From contig JAOVFP010000018.1 of the NCBI GenBank assembly GCA_025738555.1, positions 992,001-1,056,000 on the forward strand: a DNA stretch of 64,000 nt. Direction: 5' to 3'. Below the pieces are notes generated by a model. The model did not search any database. It saw nothing but the letters and a program-made list of their open reading frames with translations, and was not told where the DNA came from. Both the position numbers and the translations under genes were made by a program. Source of the stretch: Cyathus striatus. Taxonomy: Eukaryota > Basidiomycota > Agaricomycetes > Agaricales > Nidulariaceae. Positions 48,356 to 60,103 of the stretch are shown here, in pieces; position 1 is the first letter of the stretch; every line of letters begins with the position of its first letter.

Positions 48356-49780
48356 CAGTCCTTCGAACAGAGCAGTCGATGCTAACTAGAGTTCAAATAT
48401 GCGATTTAAGACGACTGAGTAATACCGGTTATGACCTAAACTTCGTTGCATCCATTGTAAAATTCTCATCTTGTCTTCTTCCGTTACCAGCTCCACTGGC
48501 CACTAACTGGCCACAGCTCTCCTTCACATGGTACCATCGTATCCTGTATTGCTACATTAGTCAGAAACCAAGTTTTGAGGACCCTTTCTATATGAAATGT
48601 GAAATATCTCCTCTGGGTCAGAGGGGGGCATAACTGAACGATTGAACGACAGGAAACTGCGCACATAGCTGGAATCATGAACGTTTTTCGTGCCAGTACC
48701 TTATGCGTAGGTAGGCATGGCCGGGCCGGAGGATTGAGGGGATACAATGAGGTCTAATGCAAATGAGATGCCACGGTTTGACACACCGCTACTTGCGAGT
48801 TATGGGTATCTAATTCCGTATACTCTATTGTGTAAGTGTAAGTGGCTTGAGCACGAGACAATTTGTTCATTTCACATACCAAGGCCCACCCACTTCACTC
48901 TCCCCCCAGACAAAATTGAGGTTTTAGGTATACCAATGCTATACGAAGACGTAGAGAACAATGTCCCCTGTATAAAATCCATCCCTAGCAGTAAGAAGTT
49001 GTCGACGCATTTGACAAGTCCAGTACTTCATTGAACATAGTAACGGCGGGAAACGAAAAACCTGTATTTAAAGCAAAAATATGCTGTATGGTGCTTGAGG
49101 AGATGAGAGGGTTGAAATTTTTGGGAGTGGGCGAAACTGGATTACCGTGACGTCATGTGTCCAGGAGTTAGTCTGTGCGGCTCACCTTGCGGTTCTAGGC
49201 TAACTTGAAGTAAATTGACCTTCAAGCAAGTGATATACAGACTCGATTAGACCACTTTAATATTTTATACAAGTAATGCATTACTTCAGTAGTGTGTCAG
49301 CGTGTTTGATTCCTGACATCCTCATTACATAACCTGTCGTAAGTACTAGTAATATTTATAGATCCGTATGTAGATTTTGCAGTAATTCAGTGACGATGTA
49401 CAGTCAATGGTGATTAATGAAGTGGTAAGTGCAAGAAAACGGCGAGTACTCCGAGTGAAAGCAATACTGTAACTGGCAAAGTCGATCACGTAGACTAAAC
49501 ATATGTCGACGACGTGGATATATTTTTGCTTCTTGAAAATTTCCAACACGCCCATTTAACCATCTTTGGCATATTTCTCTGCATCTTAAGTTCAATCAAA
49601 AATATCGGAGAAAAGGTGGTGACATGCGCAAAGTGCATGTTTGAGTTGCGGCGTGTAATACTGGAATTGCCAGTGCCGATAAATAGCGTCCTCTTAGTAA
49701 CTAACCTTTCACTGCTTTGCTCCTCTTTCCCTCAATCACATATTTAAGATAAACATTCACTGACACATTGTTTATTCTAC
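48356..49780. other. Intergenic
   Basis: Small frames on both strands lack motifs. A fragment near 49,130-49,200 resembles the end of the duplicated segment at 48,270-48,350 (GTGACGTCATGTG / GTGATGTCACGTG followed by GTCTGTGCGGC). Confidence 0.35.
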
Positions 49781-51897
49781 ATGGAACCTGACTTAGACAA
49801 TGCAATCCGGATACCAACTCCAAGACTTGTATCTGTATTCGGCAACGGCGAGAACAATGTTCTCAACAACAGCACAATTGTGTGTTCAACTGGAGACGTC
49901 ATTTTCCAAGCCTGGAACCCCCAGCGGATCGACGACGGCACGACTCCGGAGGCACTTTCAAGATTTACGTCTTTTTTTCATCGTTACAAACCTCATCTTG
50001 TATCTTCGCAAATCAACAGCGCACAGCCAACCCCAGCTCTTTCTCTAGTTTGCCAGCATCTTGGAGTTAGCTTTCGTCCTCTTCGCACGATTATTAATTA
50101 TCTGATGCATTGGCGGTCTTGTCGATGCGCTGGGAATATATGTTGTGGATATAAAAACGTTGGTTCCAAAGACGAGATACGTGTGAGCTTGGTAAGTCCA
50201 TACGATGTGCTAAAATCATACCATGTCTAAAACAAACGTTATAGACACCTAGTTATGTTCTAGATTCAACTCAGGAAGATACCTTATCAATAGGCGTTCA
50301 TAGTTCAGACTGCCAACTTTATATCGAAAAGATGATATCGCGTGATCATGGCTACCCGTTATATATCCCTCAGCCACATCGCAGCCTCCCAATTGAATAT
50401 CGCCTGCAAGATTTAGCTATTGGAGACGTCGGTTTCGTAACACCAAACGGTGCCTTTGAATTTTTATTCAACATTTGGAAACCTGTCCTTGGTCTATCAA
50501 ACAGGGCTCATTGCCCCTCGCCCTTAAACTTCTCAATCCCACGGATACTTGATCGAAGAACTACAATTTCCAGCATATCAGAGCTTGAGTGGGAACTTAA
50601 CCCACATACAAGGCATGTTCATTACAATTTAAAATCTAGTTAAGGATAGTTCTGACTATTGTATAATTTTAAAGGGATGTTTTTTACTCATTTGAAGACA
50701 AGGATAGCGGCGCCATACTATCTATGCCTCATGGAGCAACCGATGAAGACTATACAAATTCGGATAATTTCAACCTTATGAAGTTATTCATCGCTGAAAA
50801 CGCTGAGAACTGGTACAGATATGCTCTGCAACTAGGTTATGCCGTTAACCGCCATTCCTTATATCTGGTTAGTGGATGCATGAAGTCAAAAGCATGGGGT
50901 ATTGCAACCTTCTGTGGCAAGGCTGCATCCAGGCACAAGAATACTCCTGTCATTGGCCAGTCATATCACACAGATGATCCTGCTTATATTTGGAAGCGAT
51001 CTGGAATGGGAGGAAAATGCCGAACTGGCCCTCTTCCAAGAGACCCTGGCATGTTAGATACTGAAACTCGATTACCCGATAAGGAGAATCAGTGTCTTTT
51101 CCTACGTGGATTCAAGATATCCTTATCAGAAACAGCCTGGCAAGACATACACCCACTTTCTGTCGTGTCTACTTACAAGTCAAAGCTGTCATCCGATTCA
51201 AAAAATTCAGAGAAGTCTAGTGACAGTAGTGGCTCAACTCAACACACCAACAATACTGCTCCCCAAGAATATAAAAACTCAAAGTTTAATTTATATCAGA
51301 GGAGAATCACTGGTGCAGCCAAGTTGAAATCTAACAAACTTGAAGTGAGTATATCAAGTCCACTGCAGATATATGTTTGAGCTTCATCTGTCATACGATA
51401 GCTGTTTCATCCTTTAAATGTTATAAATGAGATGATTTTATCTCAGGTACATATCGCCTATTATTAAATCTATCTACTGTACATATGTCTGATGAACTGA
51501 TTTAATATGTAGGTTCCAAAAGCTCGCATTGCAATAACCCATGACAAACAATGGCAAATGATAAGTTGTAATAGCAAAGGCAAGGTCAGTACTGTATACC
51601 ACAACTATTTAAGGCATACAGAGTTATATTTTATACATACAGAATCAAGGAATCCGTGATATCCACAAAAGCATACAATCCCAGTTTGTTGTATGCTACT
51701 TTAAAGGTGACTTCATTATCAAATAAAAACAATCTGTTTGATGTAACTAAGGATTAGAAACCAAATCATGCACATTAGAATCAATAAGAGATGAGGTCGA
51801 AGAAATTAGGGCTGCTACAACCCAATTTGATGATTCAGAATGCGATACAAATAGTGAAGGATATGATCAGCATTGTCCAGGATATTACCAGGGATGA
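49781..51897 (+). CDS. Agaricomycete protein of unknown function, six exons
   Basis: Exons 49,781-50,191, 50,245-50,612, 50,675-51,344, 51,513-51,584, 51,643-51,706 and 51,758-51,897 join in phase to 574 aa. The second intron appears to use a GC donor (GC...AG). Readable segments are GDVIFQAWNPQRIDD near the start, MISRDHGYPLYIPQPHRSLP, IGDVGFVTPNGAFEFLFNIW, DSGAILSMPHGATDED, AENAENWYRYALQLGYAVNR, SLYLVSGCMKSKAWGIATFC and NQCLFLRGFKISLSETAW. From memory, this series is shared by a large, uncharacterised mushroom family in which the 'SLYL-TGC-K--SWG-A-F' and 'CVF-RGFK' strands recur. No enzymatic motif is assigned. It has no transposon features and looks like a host gene. Confidence 0.75.
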
Positions 51898-52222
51898 TGT
51901 AACAAGATTTTCTTTTCCATTTTTCTGTCATTTCTTTTCCTTCTTCTATGTCATTTCTTTTCTGTTCTCTCATTTCTTTTCCTCTTCCCTTATTCTTTTC
52001 TATTTTTTCTATATTTTCGTTATGTGCTTCTTTTACTTTTGAGTCCTTGCACAGATGCCTAAATAATTATTGGTATGAAATGTTGTTAATTTTGGTACAT
52101 TCGTCGATGGCGTGCATACTAGATGTCTACTGTTTTTTTCTAAAAAAACACTTTTTTAATAGGGTTTTGTAATCTATACGTATTAGTATGTGCCTTTCCG
52201 GAGAAGAACAAAGAGCCTGACA
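51898..52222. other. Pyrimidine-rich 3' flank
   Basis: A strongly T/C-rich stretch (about 51,905-52,035) follows the gene's stop codon, then AT-rich sequence. Hydrophobic open frames here are low-complexity artefacts. Confidence 0.4.
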
Positions 52223-52740
52223 TCAATCTTGAAAAATGGGAAGGAGAAATGGTAACTGGCATCGAAGTCCATTCCAGTCGCTCCATCTGACATAGAAACT
52301 TGTGTCTTGTAGCCAACGAGGCGTCGCACCAGTAAAATATGCACATATGTTACCAACGGTGCCGAAGGCACTCATAAATGCCCATGCGAGGCCTGCTGGC
52401 CCTCTTGTCCTATAGCAGAGCGATACGATAATGCACGATCCTATGAGCGTTGTGAGAGCTGTGATTTCGAGGAGTCCATTTTCAGGAATTATTGAGGGGA
52501 CGGTGAATTGAATGAAGATGTCGAGTTTTCTGCGATGACGAAGAACGTAAATAGAGTGTTACGGTGAGGAGGGGAGACTGTGCGACTAACCATAAGCTCG
52601 GGTTTTCGATCGGCCAACTATCAAATATCAGACAGGTGACATTCGCGCATAGGTCCCAAGATGTAAGAAAGAGAAAGTAAGTATAATTGCTTGCTTAGTG
52701 ATGAGCGCTGCAAGTTAAGGGAGATCATCTGGGACCATAT
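52223..52740 (-). CDS. Fragment or 3' part of an unidentified membrane protein
   Basis: On the minus strand, an exon near 52,715-52,600 reads TYFLFLTSWDLCANVTCLIF, then DSWPIENPSL. A second, near 52,520-52,223, reads TVPSIIPENGLLEITALTTL, IGSCIIVSLCYRTRGPAGLA, WAFMSAFGTVGNICAYFTGA and TPRWLQDT before a stop. Together they suggest at least three hydrophobic helices. I do not recognise the family and did not find a start codon, so it may be a truncated gene. The overlapping minus frames in other registers are less hydrophobic and less convincing. Confidence 0.4.
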
Positions 52741-53539
52741 TATATTTAGTCCTGGGTGCCTTAATTATGTTGTAGCATGTATCATGCTATTAGTGGAATA
52801 CTGCTAGACGTTGACCCTCAATGATCTATGTAGGTTTTATCGTTTTGTGTCTCTGACCGTGTATAAGTTGTAGGATGGGAAGAGAAGACGAGATAGAATA
52901 ATCGTGGCCCGTACCGGAATTTCTATGACACTGTAAACGACATCAAGTTATTTAAAGGGCATATTCTGGTCGGATATTCTTCGGAGTATGATGTTTGACC
53001 TGACGATGGATGTCTGGGAAAATCGATCTCCTGGCTATTCTCAACACTCAGCTGCTGTACTACGTGAATAAAGGTAATAACTAGGTAAGAGGATTATCAA
53101 GAAGAACATATCACTTATTCGCGTTATGTATAAGTAAGAAGGTCCGATATGTAGCGTCTTCAAACACGCAAGACTGGATATAACACGGAGGGAAGCTCAC
53201 GATTAGATACGCCAGGACTAGCAATATCTGATTGAGAGCAACCAGTAAATACAACGAATGCAGCACAATGAGATTGAAGCGAAGAACCAAACATTCTGAA
53301 TCAATAGTAAGCAGACGCTCTGAGAAGTCAGGTGAAATCCCTCAAACCAGTGCCGTTGGTAAACGTATAAGCTTAACTGAAATTCGAGGGTAGCCGAATT
53401 GAGCGGCCTGTGATCGTCATTAAGTTCAAGCAAAAGTTGGAAACGGGATATACCCGAAGTAGGGACGTCAACATTTCGTATGTCAGAAGACCAAAATATG
53501 AACGCTCTGCCAGTAATGGCGATAGTCCCATTGTGTATA
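52741..53539. other. No supported gene
   Basis: Short frames only. If the membrane-protein gene on the minus strand is real, its upstream exons or promoter would lie here. Confidence 0.3.
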
Positions 53540-54906
53540 TCTGCGATGAACGAATTGTAAATGTGATACAGTAACTATGTCCGACAGTATCAGAAAACAA
53601 TACGGTAAAAAAACAACAAACCAAACCAACCCTACAACCATCGAATGCATTCTAACACTTCCCATTGACCCATTCGGTGACAGCATTTATTCACCCCTAC
53701 CGTCGGATTAACACATAGCACAGCATTCTCATCCACTCCGTCCAGAACACAAGCATAAAGCAACGTACTAGCGTTCGTGCTGGACACCACACTATTAATA
53801 GACGCGTCGAGAGAAAGCACGACACTGGTTGCGCGGTAATACCACAATGCCTCTTCTGGTTTTGGGTGTTCTGAGGAAGAGTTGAACGGGAGAGGTGGGA
53901 TTCGTGTTATGTTTGCAGAGGCACATGACTCGAGAGGGCAGATAAGAGGGCGGTGATGGTTGTTTCATATCATGCTATTCGGAGGTAGGATGAGCTTAAG
54001 CAGGTTAGAGGGCCGCCTGGGCGGGTTGGATCATTGGCCTCTCCGTACTATCAAGGGGTTAGTTCGAGTTAGAGGAGAGATTGGGGAAAGGATAGGTGAC
54101 TGACCTCTAGTTTGTATAAGTAGGAGGGCCTAACGATTGAGGGAATACGATAGTGTTGAAGACGAATGGAATGCCTACGTCTCTGCTTGCGATTTCAGGG
54201 TATTCGCTCCCATATACACATTTTACAAACCATCAATAGCAGAAACACAAGAGGAGAAAGCAACGCACGAAAGACCCACATACACCATCTCTCGTTCCAT
54301 CGTCCCATCACCCCACGTCCCTTCCCGCAAATGCCCCACACGAAATTGACGTTTTAGCATACCAGCGCGAGATGGAGACGCAGAGAACAGTTTGCCAAAA
54401 GACGAGATCGACCACCAAACGGGGTTGATAACTCCAAATTCCATCACTTGTTGTTCCTCGACAGTAATGCTTGTGCTTGAGCTTCCACCGCACATTCCTC
54501 CCCCGCCAGGACCACCCCCACCACCGCCTGTACAGCAGTACGCCCGACTTGGCCGCGTAGGGAGGTAGAGTGTATCGAGAGGATGGGTATGTTGTTGTAG
54601 CGGCAAGGCGGTTGGTTGTCGGGCTGTGGAGTCACTTCATTTGCAGTGTAATGATCCGTGTTGGATCGTCATCCATGGTGAAGTAAACGTTTGTAGGAGT
54701 TTAGCAACAAGGGGAAACTAGAAGCGAAGGATTGCAGGCATGTACAACCATAGTGGTACCGGGATGCTGCAAGTGCGTGTTACAGCCATTTGCAGAAATC
54801 ATGGCAGTCGCGTGCCATTTTCGGCAATTGTAGGTAGACCTAACCCTAGCTAAACCCTAGCGTAATTATTTGTAATCATACCTAATTCTTACGCAAAATC
54901 ATCACT

Positions 54907-55977
54907 ATGGTTGGCCGTAGCATCAGCCGCGATGTCAAACTAGCAGCTATAAGGCTGTATGAACGTAATCTTCTCTCATTGGAAGACATTCTTATCTGCT
55001 GTGACTTCTCAGAGCGTACCTGGTATCGTATTTTGAAGCTTTGGCGTGAAACAGGTGATGTTGTCAAGCATCAATGACCTCTTCGTGGACGTCTGCGTCT
55101 ATTAGACTTTGATGATGTGAATTATCTTTTACTTCTAGTCCGAGAGAACCCTGATTACTTTCTGGATGAACTACTTGGTCTCCTTGATCGCAACCGCTTC
55201 ATTGCTACTCACTACTCCACTATTCACCGGGAGCTTCTTCGAGCTGGTGTGTCATACAAGAAACTCAAGCGCATTGCTCAAGAGCGTAATGAACCTCGAC
55301 GTGCTGCATTTATAGCCCAGATGGCACAGTATGCTCCTGAAGAAATCGGATTTATTGATGAGACATCAAAGGATGAGCGCACTGTTGGGAGGAGATATGG
55401 ACGATCTAGCAAAGGACACCGAGCAGAGAAGAGTCAGCCATTTGTTCATGGGCGTCGAACATCTACAGAAGCACTGCTTTCACTTGATGGGATTGTTGCA
55501 TGCACTGTTGTTGAAGGTTCAATGACAAAGGTTCTCTTTCTTGATTGGCTAGAGCATGATGTGGTATGTTCCACTACTTTATACCTCATGCCGTTCTGAT
55601 TTTGTTCTAGCTTCCTAAATGCAGTGCTTATCCTGGTCCACTCAGTGTTATTGTCATGGATAATGCCAAGATTCATCATGGTGACGAGATAATGGAGCTC
55701 TTTGATCGGTTTGGTAAGTGATTGCTTTATACTCTGAGGTTAACCACCTGACAATCAACTATTTTCAGGAGTTCGTCTTGTATATTTGCCACCTTACTCT
55801 CCAGACCTCAACCCAATTGAAGAAGCCTTCTCAAAAATCAAGCATTTTCTTCGTCGTCATCAAGAGTACTATGGTTCCACTGTGGATGATGGAATTCTGT
55901 GGGATATGTATGAAGTCACAGACATTATCACTCCAGATGATGCAGAAGGTTATTTTATTCATGCGGGTTATTTCTGA
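54907..55977 (+). pseudogene. IS630/Tc1-like DDE transposase with one in-frame TGA
   Basis: Exons are 54,907-55,563, 55,611-55,714 (approximately) and one from about 55,770 to 55,977. The N-terminal helix-turn-helix reads SISRDVKLAAIRLYERN...SERTWYRILKLW. The catalytic triad is visible: GFIDETSKDERT, VIVMDNAKIHHG and PYSPDLNPIEEAF. A TGA at 55,075-55,077 falls in VVKHQ-stop-PLRGR, where an arginine codon (CGA) would be expected from the family. Translation could otherwise run without a break. Apart from this change the transposase looks complete at about 320 residues. If the stop is real the copy is inactive; a single edit or sequencing error cannot be excluded. Confidence 0.88.
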
Positions 55978-56058
55978 TATGATACTATAATTACATAGAA
56001 TCATTGTAAAGAATGTTTGATAATGCAATTACATGGACGACCATGCATCAACTGCGTC

Positions 56059-57713
56059 TCACACAGCTGCAATCTCACCTAACAGAAATCCCATGTCCAT
56101 CAAATTACCATGAGTAAGGTAGCATAAATGCTTTGCGTCTCGAAATCCATTTGCTACAAACTTCTCAAGAATACCGTCATCAAGTTTATAAGCACTACAG
56201 AAGGTTTTGATGGGCATAGTGCTGCCAGGTGTACAAGAAATTGAGAGAATACGAGCAGACTTGTTAGCAAGAGAGTCATCAGGCACAGGTGCAGGCGTAG
56301 CAGAGGTGAATGGGTCAGAAGCAGAGGAAGCAGGAGTATTTGAATGAGAAGCTGGGTGGGAGTCACGAAGAAGGCTGATAAAGTCGTTACCAATCTGAAA
56401 ATTGATGGTAGGAGATGGTGGCTGCGCACGGTCCCGGTTTTGTGCATCAAGCCGTCGCTGAAGAACAGGGCTGCGTGATGATGGAGTACCTTCCCTTGGG
56501 AATAAATGGTGATTGGGTGGGGACTCCAGTGTGCCTTCAGGATCAGCCTTGAGCTAGTATAACTTAGAAAGTGCACGAGATAAGCTGATAAAGATCACGT
56601 ACACTATACGACGCCCAGCAATCCACTTGTTCATGGCTCATCGGAAAGTGACCATCAAATCCAGGCCCTATGTAGCAAGTTCCGCCAACGCACTGTGCCA
56701 TTTTATTAGGACACTTCCATTTTGCACGTATAGCCAGTATCCGTTCCGCCTTTGCGACATTTCCAGGGAGAAGTGCAGGATCCCGCTGATAATGATACAT
56801 GTATGAGATTCAGAAAGCTAGTGTAAAAGAGCCTGGATGTGTGTACTCACCCTTGCTTTCTTAGCCTTCTTCTTCTCCTTATCCAACTCATCACTGTTCT
56901 CCTTGTTCACCTCGGAGTCATCGGTATGTATCATTTCTTCAATGAGAACGTTGACAAGGGGATCCATGTTGCGATTTCCAAGAAGGCGTTGAACAAGCAC
57001 CCCATAGTCCACATCAGATGCAAGGGGAATCCCTGGTTTCCCAATAACGCGAGGAACTGTAGCAGTGATCTTGTAGTTGCGAAAGGTAAGCACATCGGGG
57101 TTGAGTAGGTCAGATATTCTTGCAAGGATTTGCGCCTTCACGGTATCCCAAGGCTCACAAGTGGATAAGTGCAACGTTGAGCTTTTTGATGTGCACTTGC
57201 CAGCCGCTTTTTGAAGCTCCTTGGCACAGTAAACCGTTAGAATATATATCACCTTCTTGCGAGACACCTCAGTGTGCTCAGCAGGACCTAAACAATGATC
57301 TTTCAGCCAAATAAACATGATATATGGTGTATATACTCACCTTTCTTCTTATTCCCATCATGAGAGCACTTCTGAGGTATCAAGGTTGGCAGCTGGGGAG
57401 AGCCTATCACCATAATCTCCTCCCCTTCCTCCTCCTCCTCCTCCTCCAACTCAATGATATCTTTCTCCTCCCCATCCCTCCCCTCTTCCTCCTCTTCCTC
57501 CTCCTCCTCCTCCTCTTCATAATGAACATTATACATACCTTGTAGTTGGTCAAGATAGTCAAAGCTTCGAGATACATTGCTGTCATGCTCAAGTTCAATA
57601 GAGTTTGTTGTCTTGGTTGAGCTATTAGCAGTCTTGGAGGCTGGGAGAAGTATTTTGAGAGACTTTGGAGGCATAGTGAGATAGTGTATCGAGTGTAACT
57701 TAGAACAGGGCAA
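56059..57713 (-). CDS. Second gene of the IS630/Tc1-type element: acidic, SAM-like accessory protein
   Basis: About four exons on the minus strand. Exon 1 (from 57,713) starts MPCSKLHSIHYLTMPPKSLK and contains long glutamate runs. Exon 2 (from about 57,289) reads VSRKKVIYILTVYCAKELQ, LARISDLLNPDVLTFRNYK and VLIEEMIHTDDSE. Exon 3 (near 56,775-56,600) holds a Cys motif, KMAQCVGGTCYIGPGFDGHF, then PMSHEQVDCWASY. Exon 4 (from about 56,557) starts LESPPNHHLFPRE, has a Pro/Ser linker and ends ILEKFVANGFRDAKHLCYLT...MDMGFLLGEIAAV, which resembles a SAM-type helical bundle. The CF...H-PL-H--LD-WA plus PPNH-LF pairing recurs in other basidiomycete repeat proteins. It presumably assists transposition, for example by DNA or partner binding. 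Exact splice sites are approximate. Confidence 0.7.
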
Positions 57714-58010
57714 TGTACATGAAAAGCAGGTGAGAGCAGAGAGGCGCGCTACACTAGAGCTGGCTAGGGTTTAGCTAGGGTTAGGTCTACCTACAACTGC
57801 CGAAAATGGCACGCGACTGCCATGATTTCTGCAAACGGCTGTAAATTGGGGAGACGATGAGAGGGATGGGTCGTGGTTGACAACGTTGAAGGTTCGAGAA
57901 CGGAGGCGGCATAGAAAACGGAACTAGAATTCGGAATTGGCCGGAATTGGATTTAGGAGATGTTACGTGTTTAAATACTGGTCTACGCGGCCTGCTTCGA
58001 AATTGTGGGT

Positions 58011-59505
58011 TGTGGTGCGGACTGAATTAGCAATATGTTATTGTAATACATTGCGTCACTGGTGTATCAGTCTGTGCGTTACTAAGTATATATATGGCAC
58101 GTACTTACAAGCGAAGTACCGCCGACTAAGCGCCTGCCTGCCCTAAAGTCGTGTGCTGCGTGTCAGCGCCATCAAAGTTCCAAACAGGATATTCCCTGAC
58201 TCTGTCGGCTTGCTGTCGGCCTCCTTGTAAATGGACCACCACTATCCTCCTGCTCGCTGCTGCTTTTCGTTCTTTCCACCACCAGCTCCTCAAATACCAG
58301 GCTGAAATCCTCGAGAATTGCGTCGATGAACGACGATATGGAAGCGTCGGGCCCGCTGATGACGCTATGCGTGCGCGGAGCAGTCGTGTGGGAGAGAGGA
58401 TAGGGTGAGTACTTTCGTTTGGCGCATACTTGCTTCATAACCACAACCTCTACAACGCTGCGCAGGTTATCTGTCCGTATCTGCGTCTCTTCTTTCCCCC
58501 GCATCTGTCACGTTTCAGCCCAAAGCGTTTTCCGTTCTCATGTACGTTTACGACCTAACTACCCTCACGAGTTGAACAAGTGAAGTGGCGGGACACCTCG
58601 GATGGTCGAGATGGCAGCTGATAACAGGCGCAGCGACGTATCCATGTCACAGATGCCACGAGGCTTCACTGTGGGTACAGACGCGCTAAGTTAAGGTCGT
58701 GTGGGCGCTTCTGCGTGAGTCCGGCGGTTACCCTCTTTGCTTTTCTGGGGCCTCCTAGCGCCTCCCGGCGTTCGACGCCCATAGTGTTCCCACATGTAGT
58801 GATGAGCTGGATGACTAGAGGGCAGCAGTGATGGATATATCGTAGATACACTGGACCTACGAGTGGTTTATTATATATTGTGCTTTTGCCTTTTCTTTTC
58901 CATTGTCTGCTGATATGAGTGCTCGTAATTATCGTTGTGCGCCCCGCTTAGCTGGTGGTACTTGGTGAGTGGCAGTCACCTCTTGTTGCGGTTGATGGCT
59001 GAAAGCCCTTTATAGACGTCATGGACTTACACTATGGTAGCCTCGGTAACTGTTAGTACTCTGTCTTGCTATATCACCTATATGTAGCGTCTATCCATTG
59101 ATGCTTGAGCATATTTTGTTCTTACTATATAGCTGTGTCTTTTACAGCCTCGCCAACACGCCTTATACTAGAGTTTATTGGTATTATTATTACACAAATC
59201 GCTCAGGTCTTCGCAGACGGCTACACATGATGCGTAAGTGCACCCTCGTATTCTCGTTCCTTGATTTATGAACAAAAACACTGTATGTACATAGCGCGTA
59301 CAATATCAATAGCAAGTATGCCTTAGTCGAAGCCTATGACCATAAACTCCTGGCCTCAGGGACTAAAAGAATCCCTCATGCCGTGCAACTGAATTACAAC
59401 TCTTTGAGAGACGCTTTCGTCCAATCATATCGAATAATTATATTATGACATATCTACATCTAACTGAACAGATCCTGCATGTTCTACACTTTTAATAGTG
59501 ATGTA
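58011..59505. other. No supported gene
   Basis: The frame 58,151-58,408 and the opposite frame 58,172-58,504 overlap and neither shows a motif. GC content is higher around 58,100-58,800, which may indicate an old host sequence, but no exon series could be built. Confidence 0.3.
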
Positions 59506-60034
59506 GAGGATCTAAATTAATGAGGTAGAAGTGGTGCATGTAGACTGGATTTCCCTTCACTGATGGGATGTGCCATATGCAGACAGAAGTGATATGCATG
59601 GGATATTTGTTTTCCGCGTTCTGAAAATGGCAGATGCATCGGAAATTTAAACAAGCGCAACGAGACTAGATTCCTCTCATCTTGTGAATGTGGTGGAAGG
59701 AGGCAAGATTTAAATTTTAAATTTTTTACATTTATTTGTGCATTATGGTGATCTATCATATGAAATTCAAAAGGCTACCGACTCTCCTATGTTTCTAACG
59801 GTGAAATAGATGATCTACATTAATGAGGTAGAAGTGGTGTGCGTAGACTCAATTTCTCATGATTCATGGGATATGACATATGTAGACAAATATGATAACC
59901 ATGTTATTTTATGCTTTGAGATTTCACACATCAACTGATGAGTTAGCATTTGGAACGATCGCGACGAGACTATCTTCCTGTGATCTCAAGAAGGTGGCGG
60001 GAGGAGACAAAATATTCTACCTTTATTTCATGAT
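59506..60034. repeat. Tandem duplication with 303-bp spacing, two diverged copies
   Basis: GATCT-CATTAATGAGGTAGAAGTGGTG begins at 59,506 and 59,809. Later shared blocks are TGCAGACA/TGTAGACA, GCGACGAGACTA and GTGG-GGAGGAG-CAA. The copies differ at many positions. No frame is conserved. Confidence 0.75.
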
Positions 60035-60103
60035 CAGCACTGTACAGTAGACATGGTAGACAACATAATGCGATACAATGACATTGACGACTAATCTCCT
60101 TTA

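Larger units (their letters stand above)
54783..57841. mobile_element. IS630/Tc1-type transposon with two convergent genes
   Basis: It begins CAGCCATTTGCAGAAATCAT and ends with the complement of CAGCCGTTTGCAGAAATCAT. The terminal repeats are about 79 bp (54,783-54,861 and 57,763-57,841) with about two mismatches. TA flanks it (54,781-54,782 and 57,842-57,843). It encodes a DDE transposase on the plus strand (one stop) and a second multi-exon gene on the minus strand whose stop lies about 80 bp from the transposase stop. TA duplication, the CAG ends and the transposase motifs place it in the IS630-Tc1-mariner superfamily. Confidence 0.93.
53540..58010. repeat. Segmental duplication, copy 2, interrupted by a transposon
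   Basis: The copy occupies 53,540-54,782 and resumes at 57,842-58,010. Between lies the 3.06-kb transposon. Comparing with copy 1 near 48,195 (…CTTAGTTGGG…) shows a TA at the insertion point. The reading frame seen in copy 1 (47,119-47,454) is broken here by stops and shifts. The glycine-rich minus frame near 54,470-54,545 also differs between the copies. Confidence 0.8.

Noticed and set aside
51930..52172. Hydrophobic phenylalanine/serine-rich frames suggesting a membrane peptide
   Set aside because: They come from a T/C-rich low-complexity stretch after the stop codon of the 49.8-kb gene; no start context or homologous motif.
54838..54862. Telomere-like CCCTAA wording in the Tc1-type terminal repeat
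   Set aside because: Only a few imperfect units, and the same sequence occurs inverted at the other end of the element, so it belongs to the terminal repeat and not to a chromosome end.
57420..57545. Leucine-rich 73-codon frame on the plus strand
   Set aside because: It is the antisense shadow of the glutamate-rich exon of the accessory gene (CTCCTC runs).
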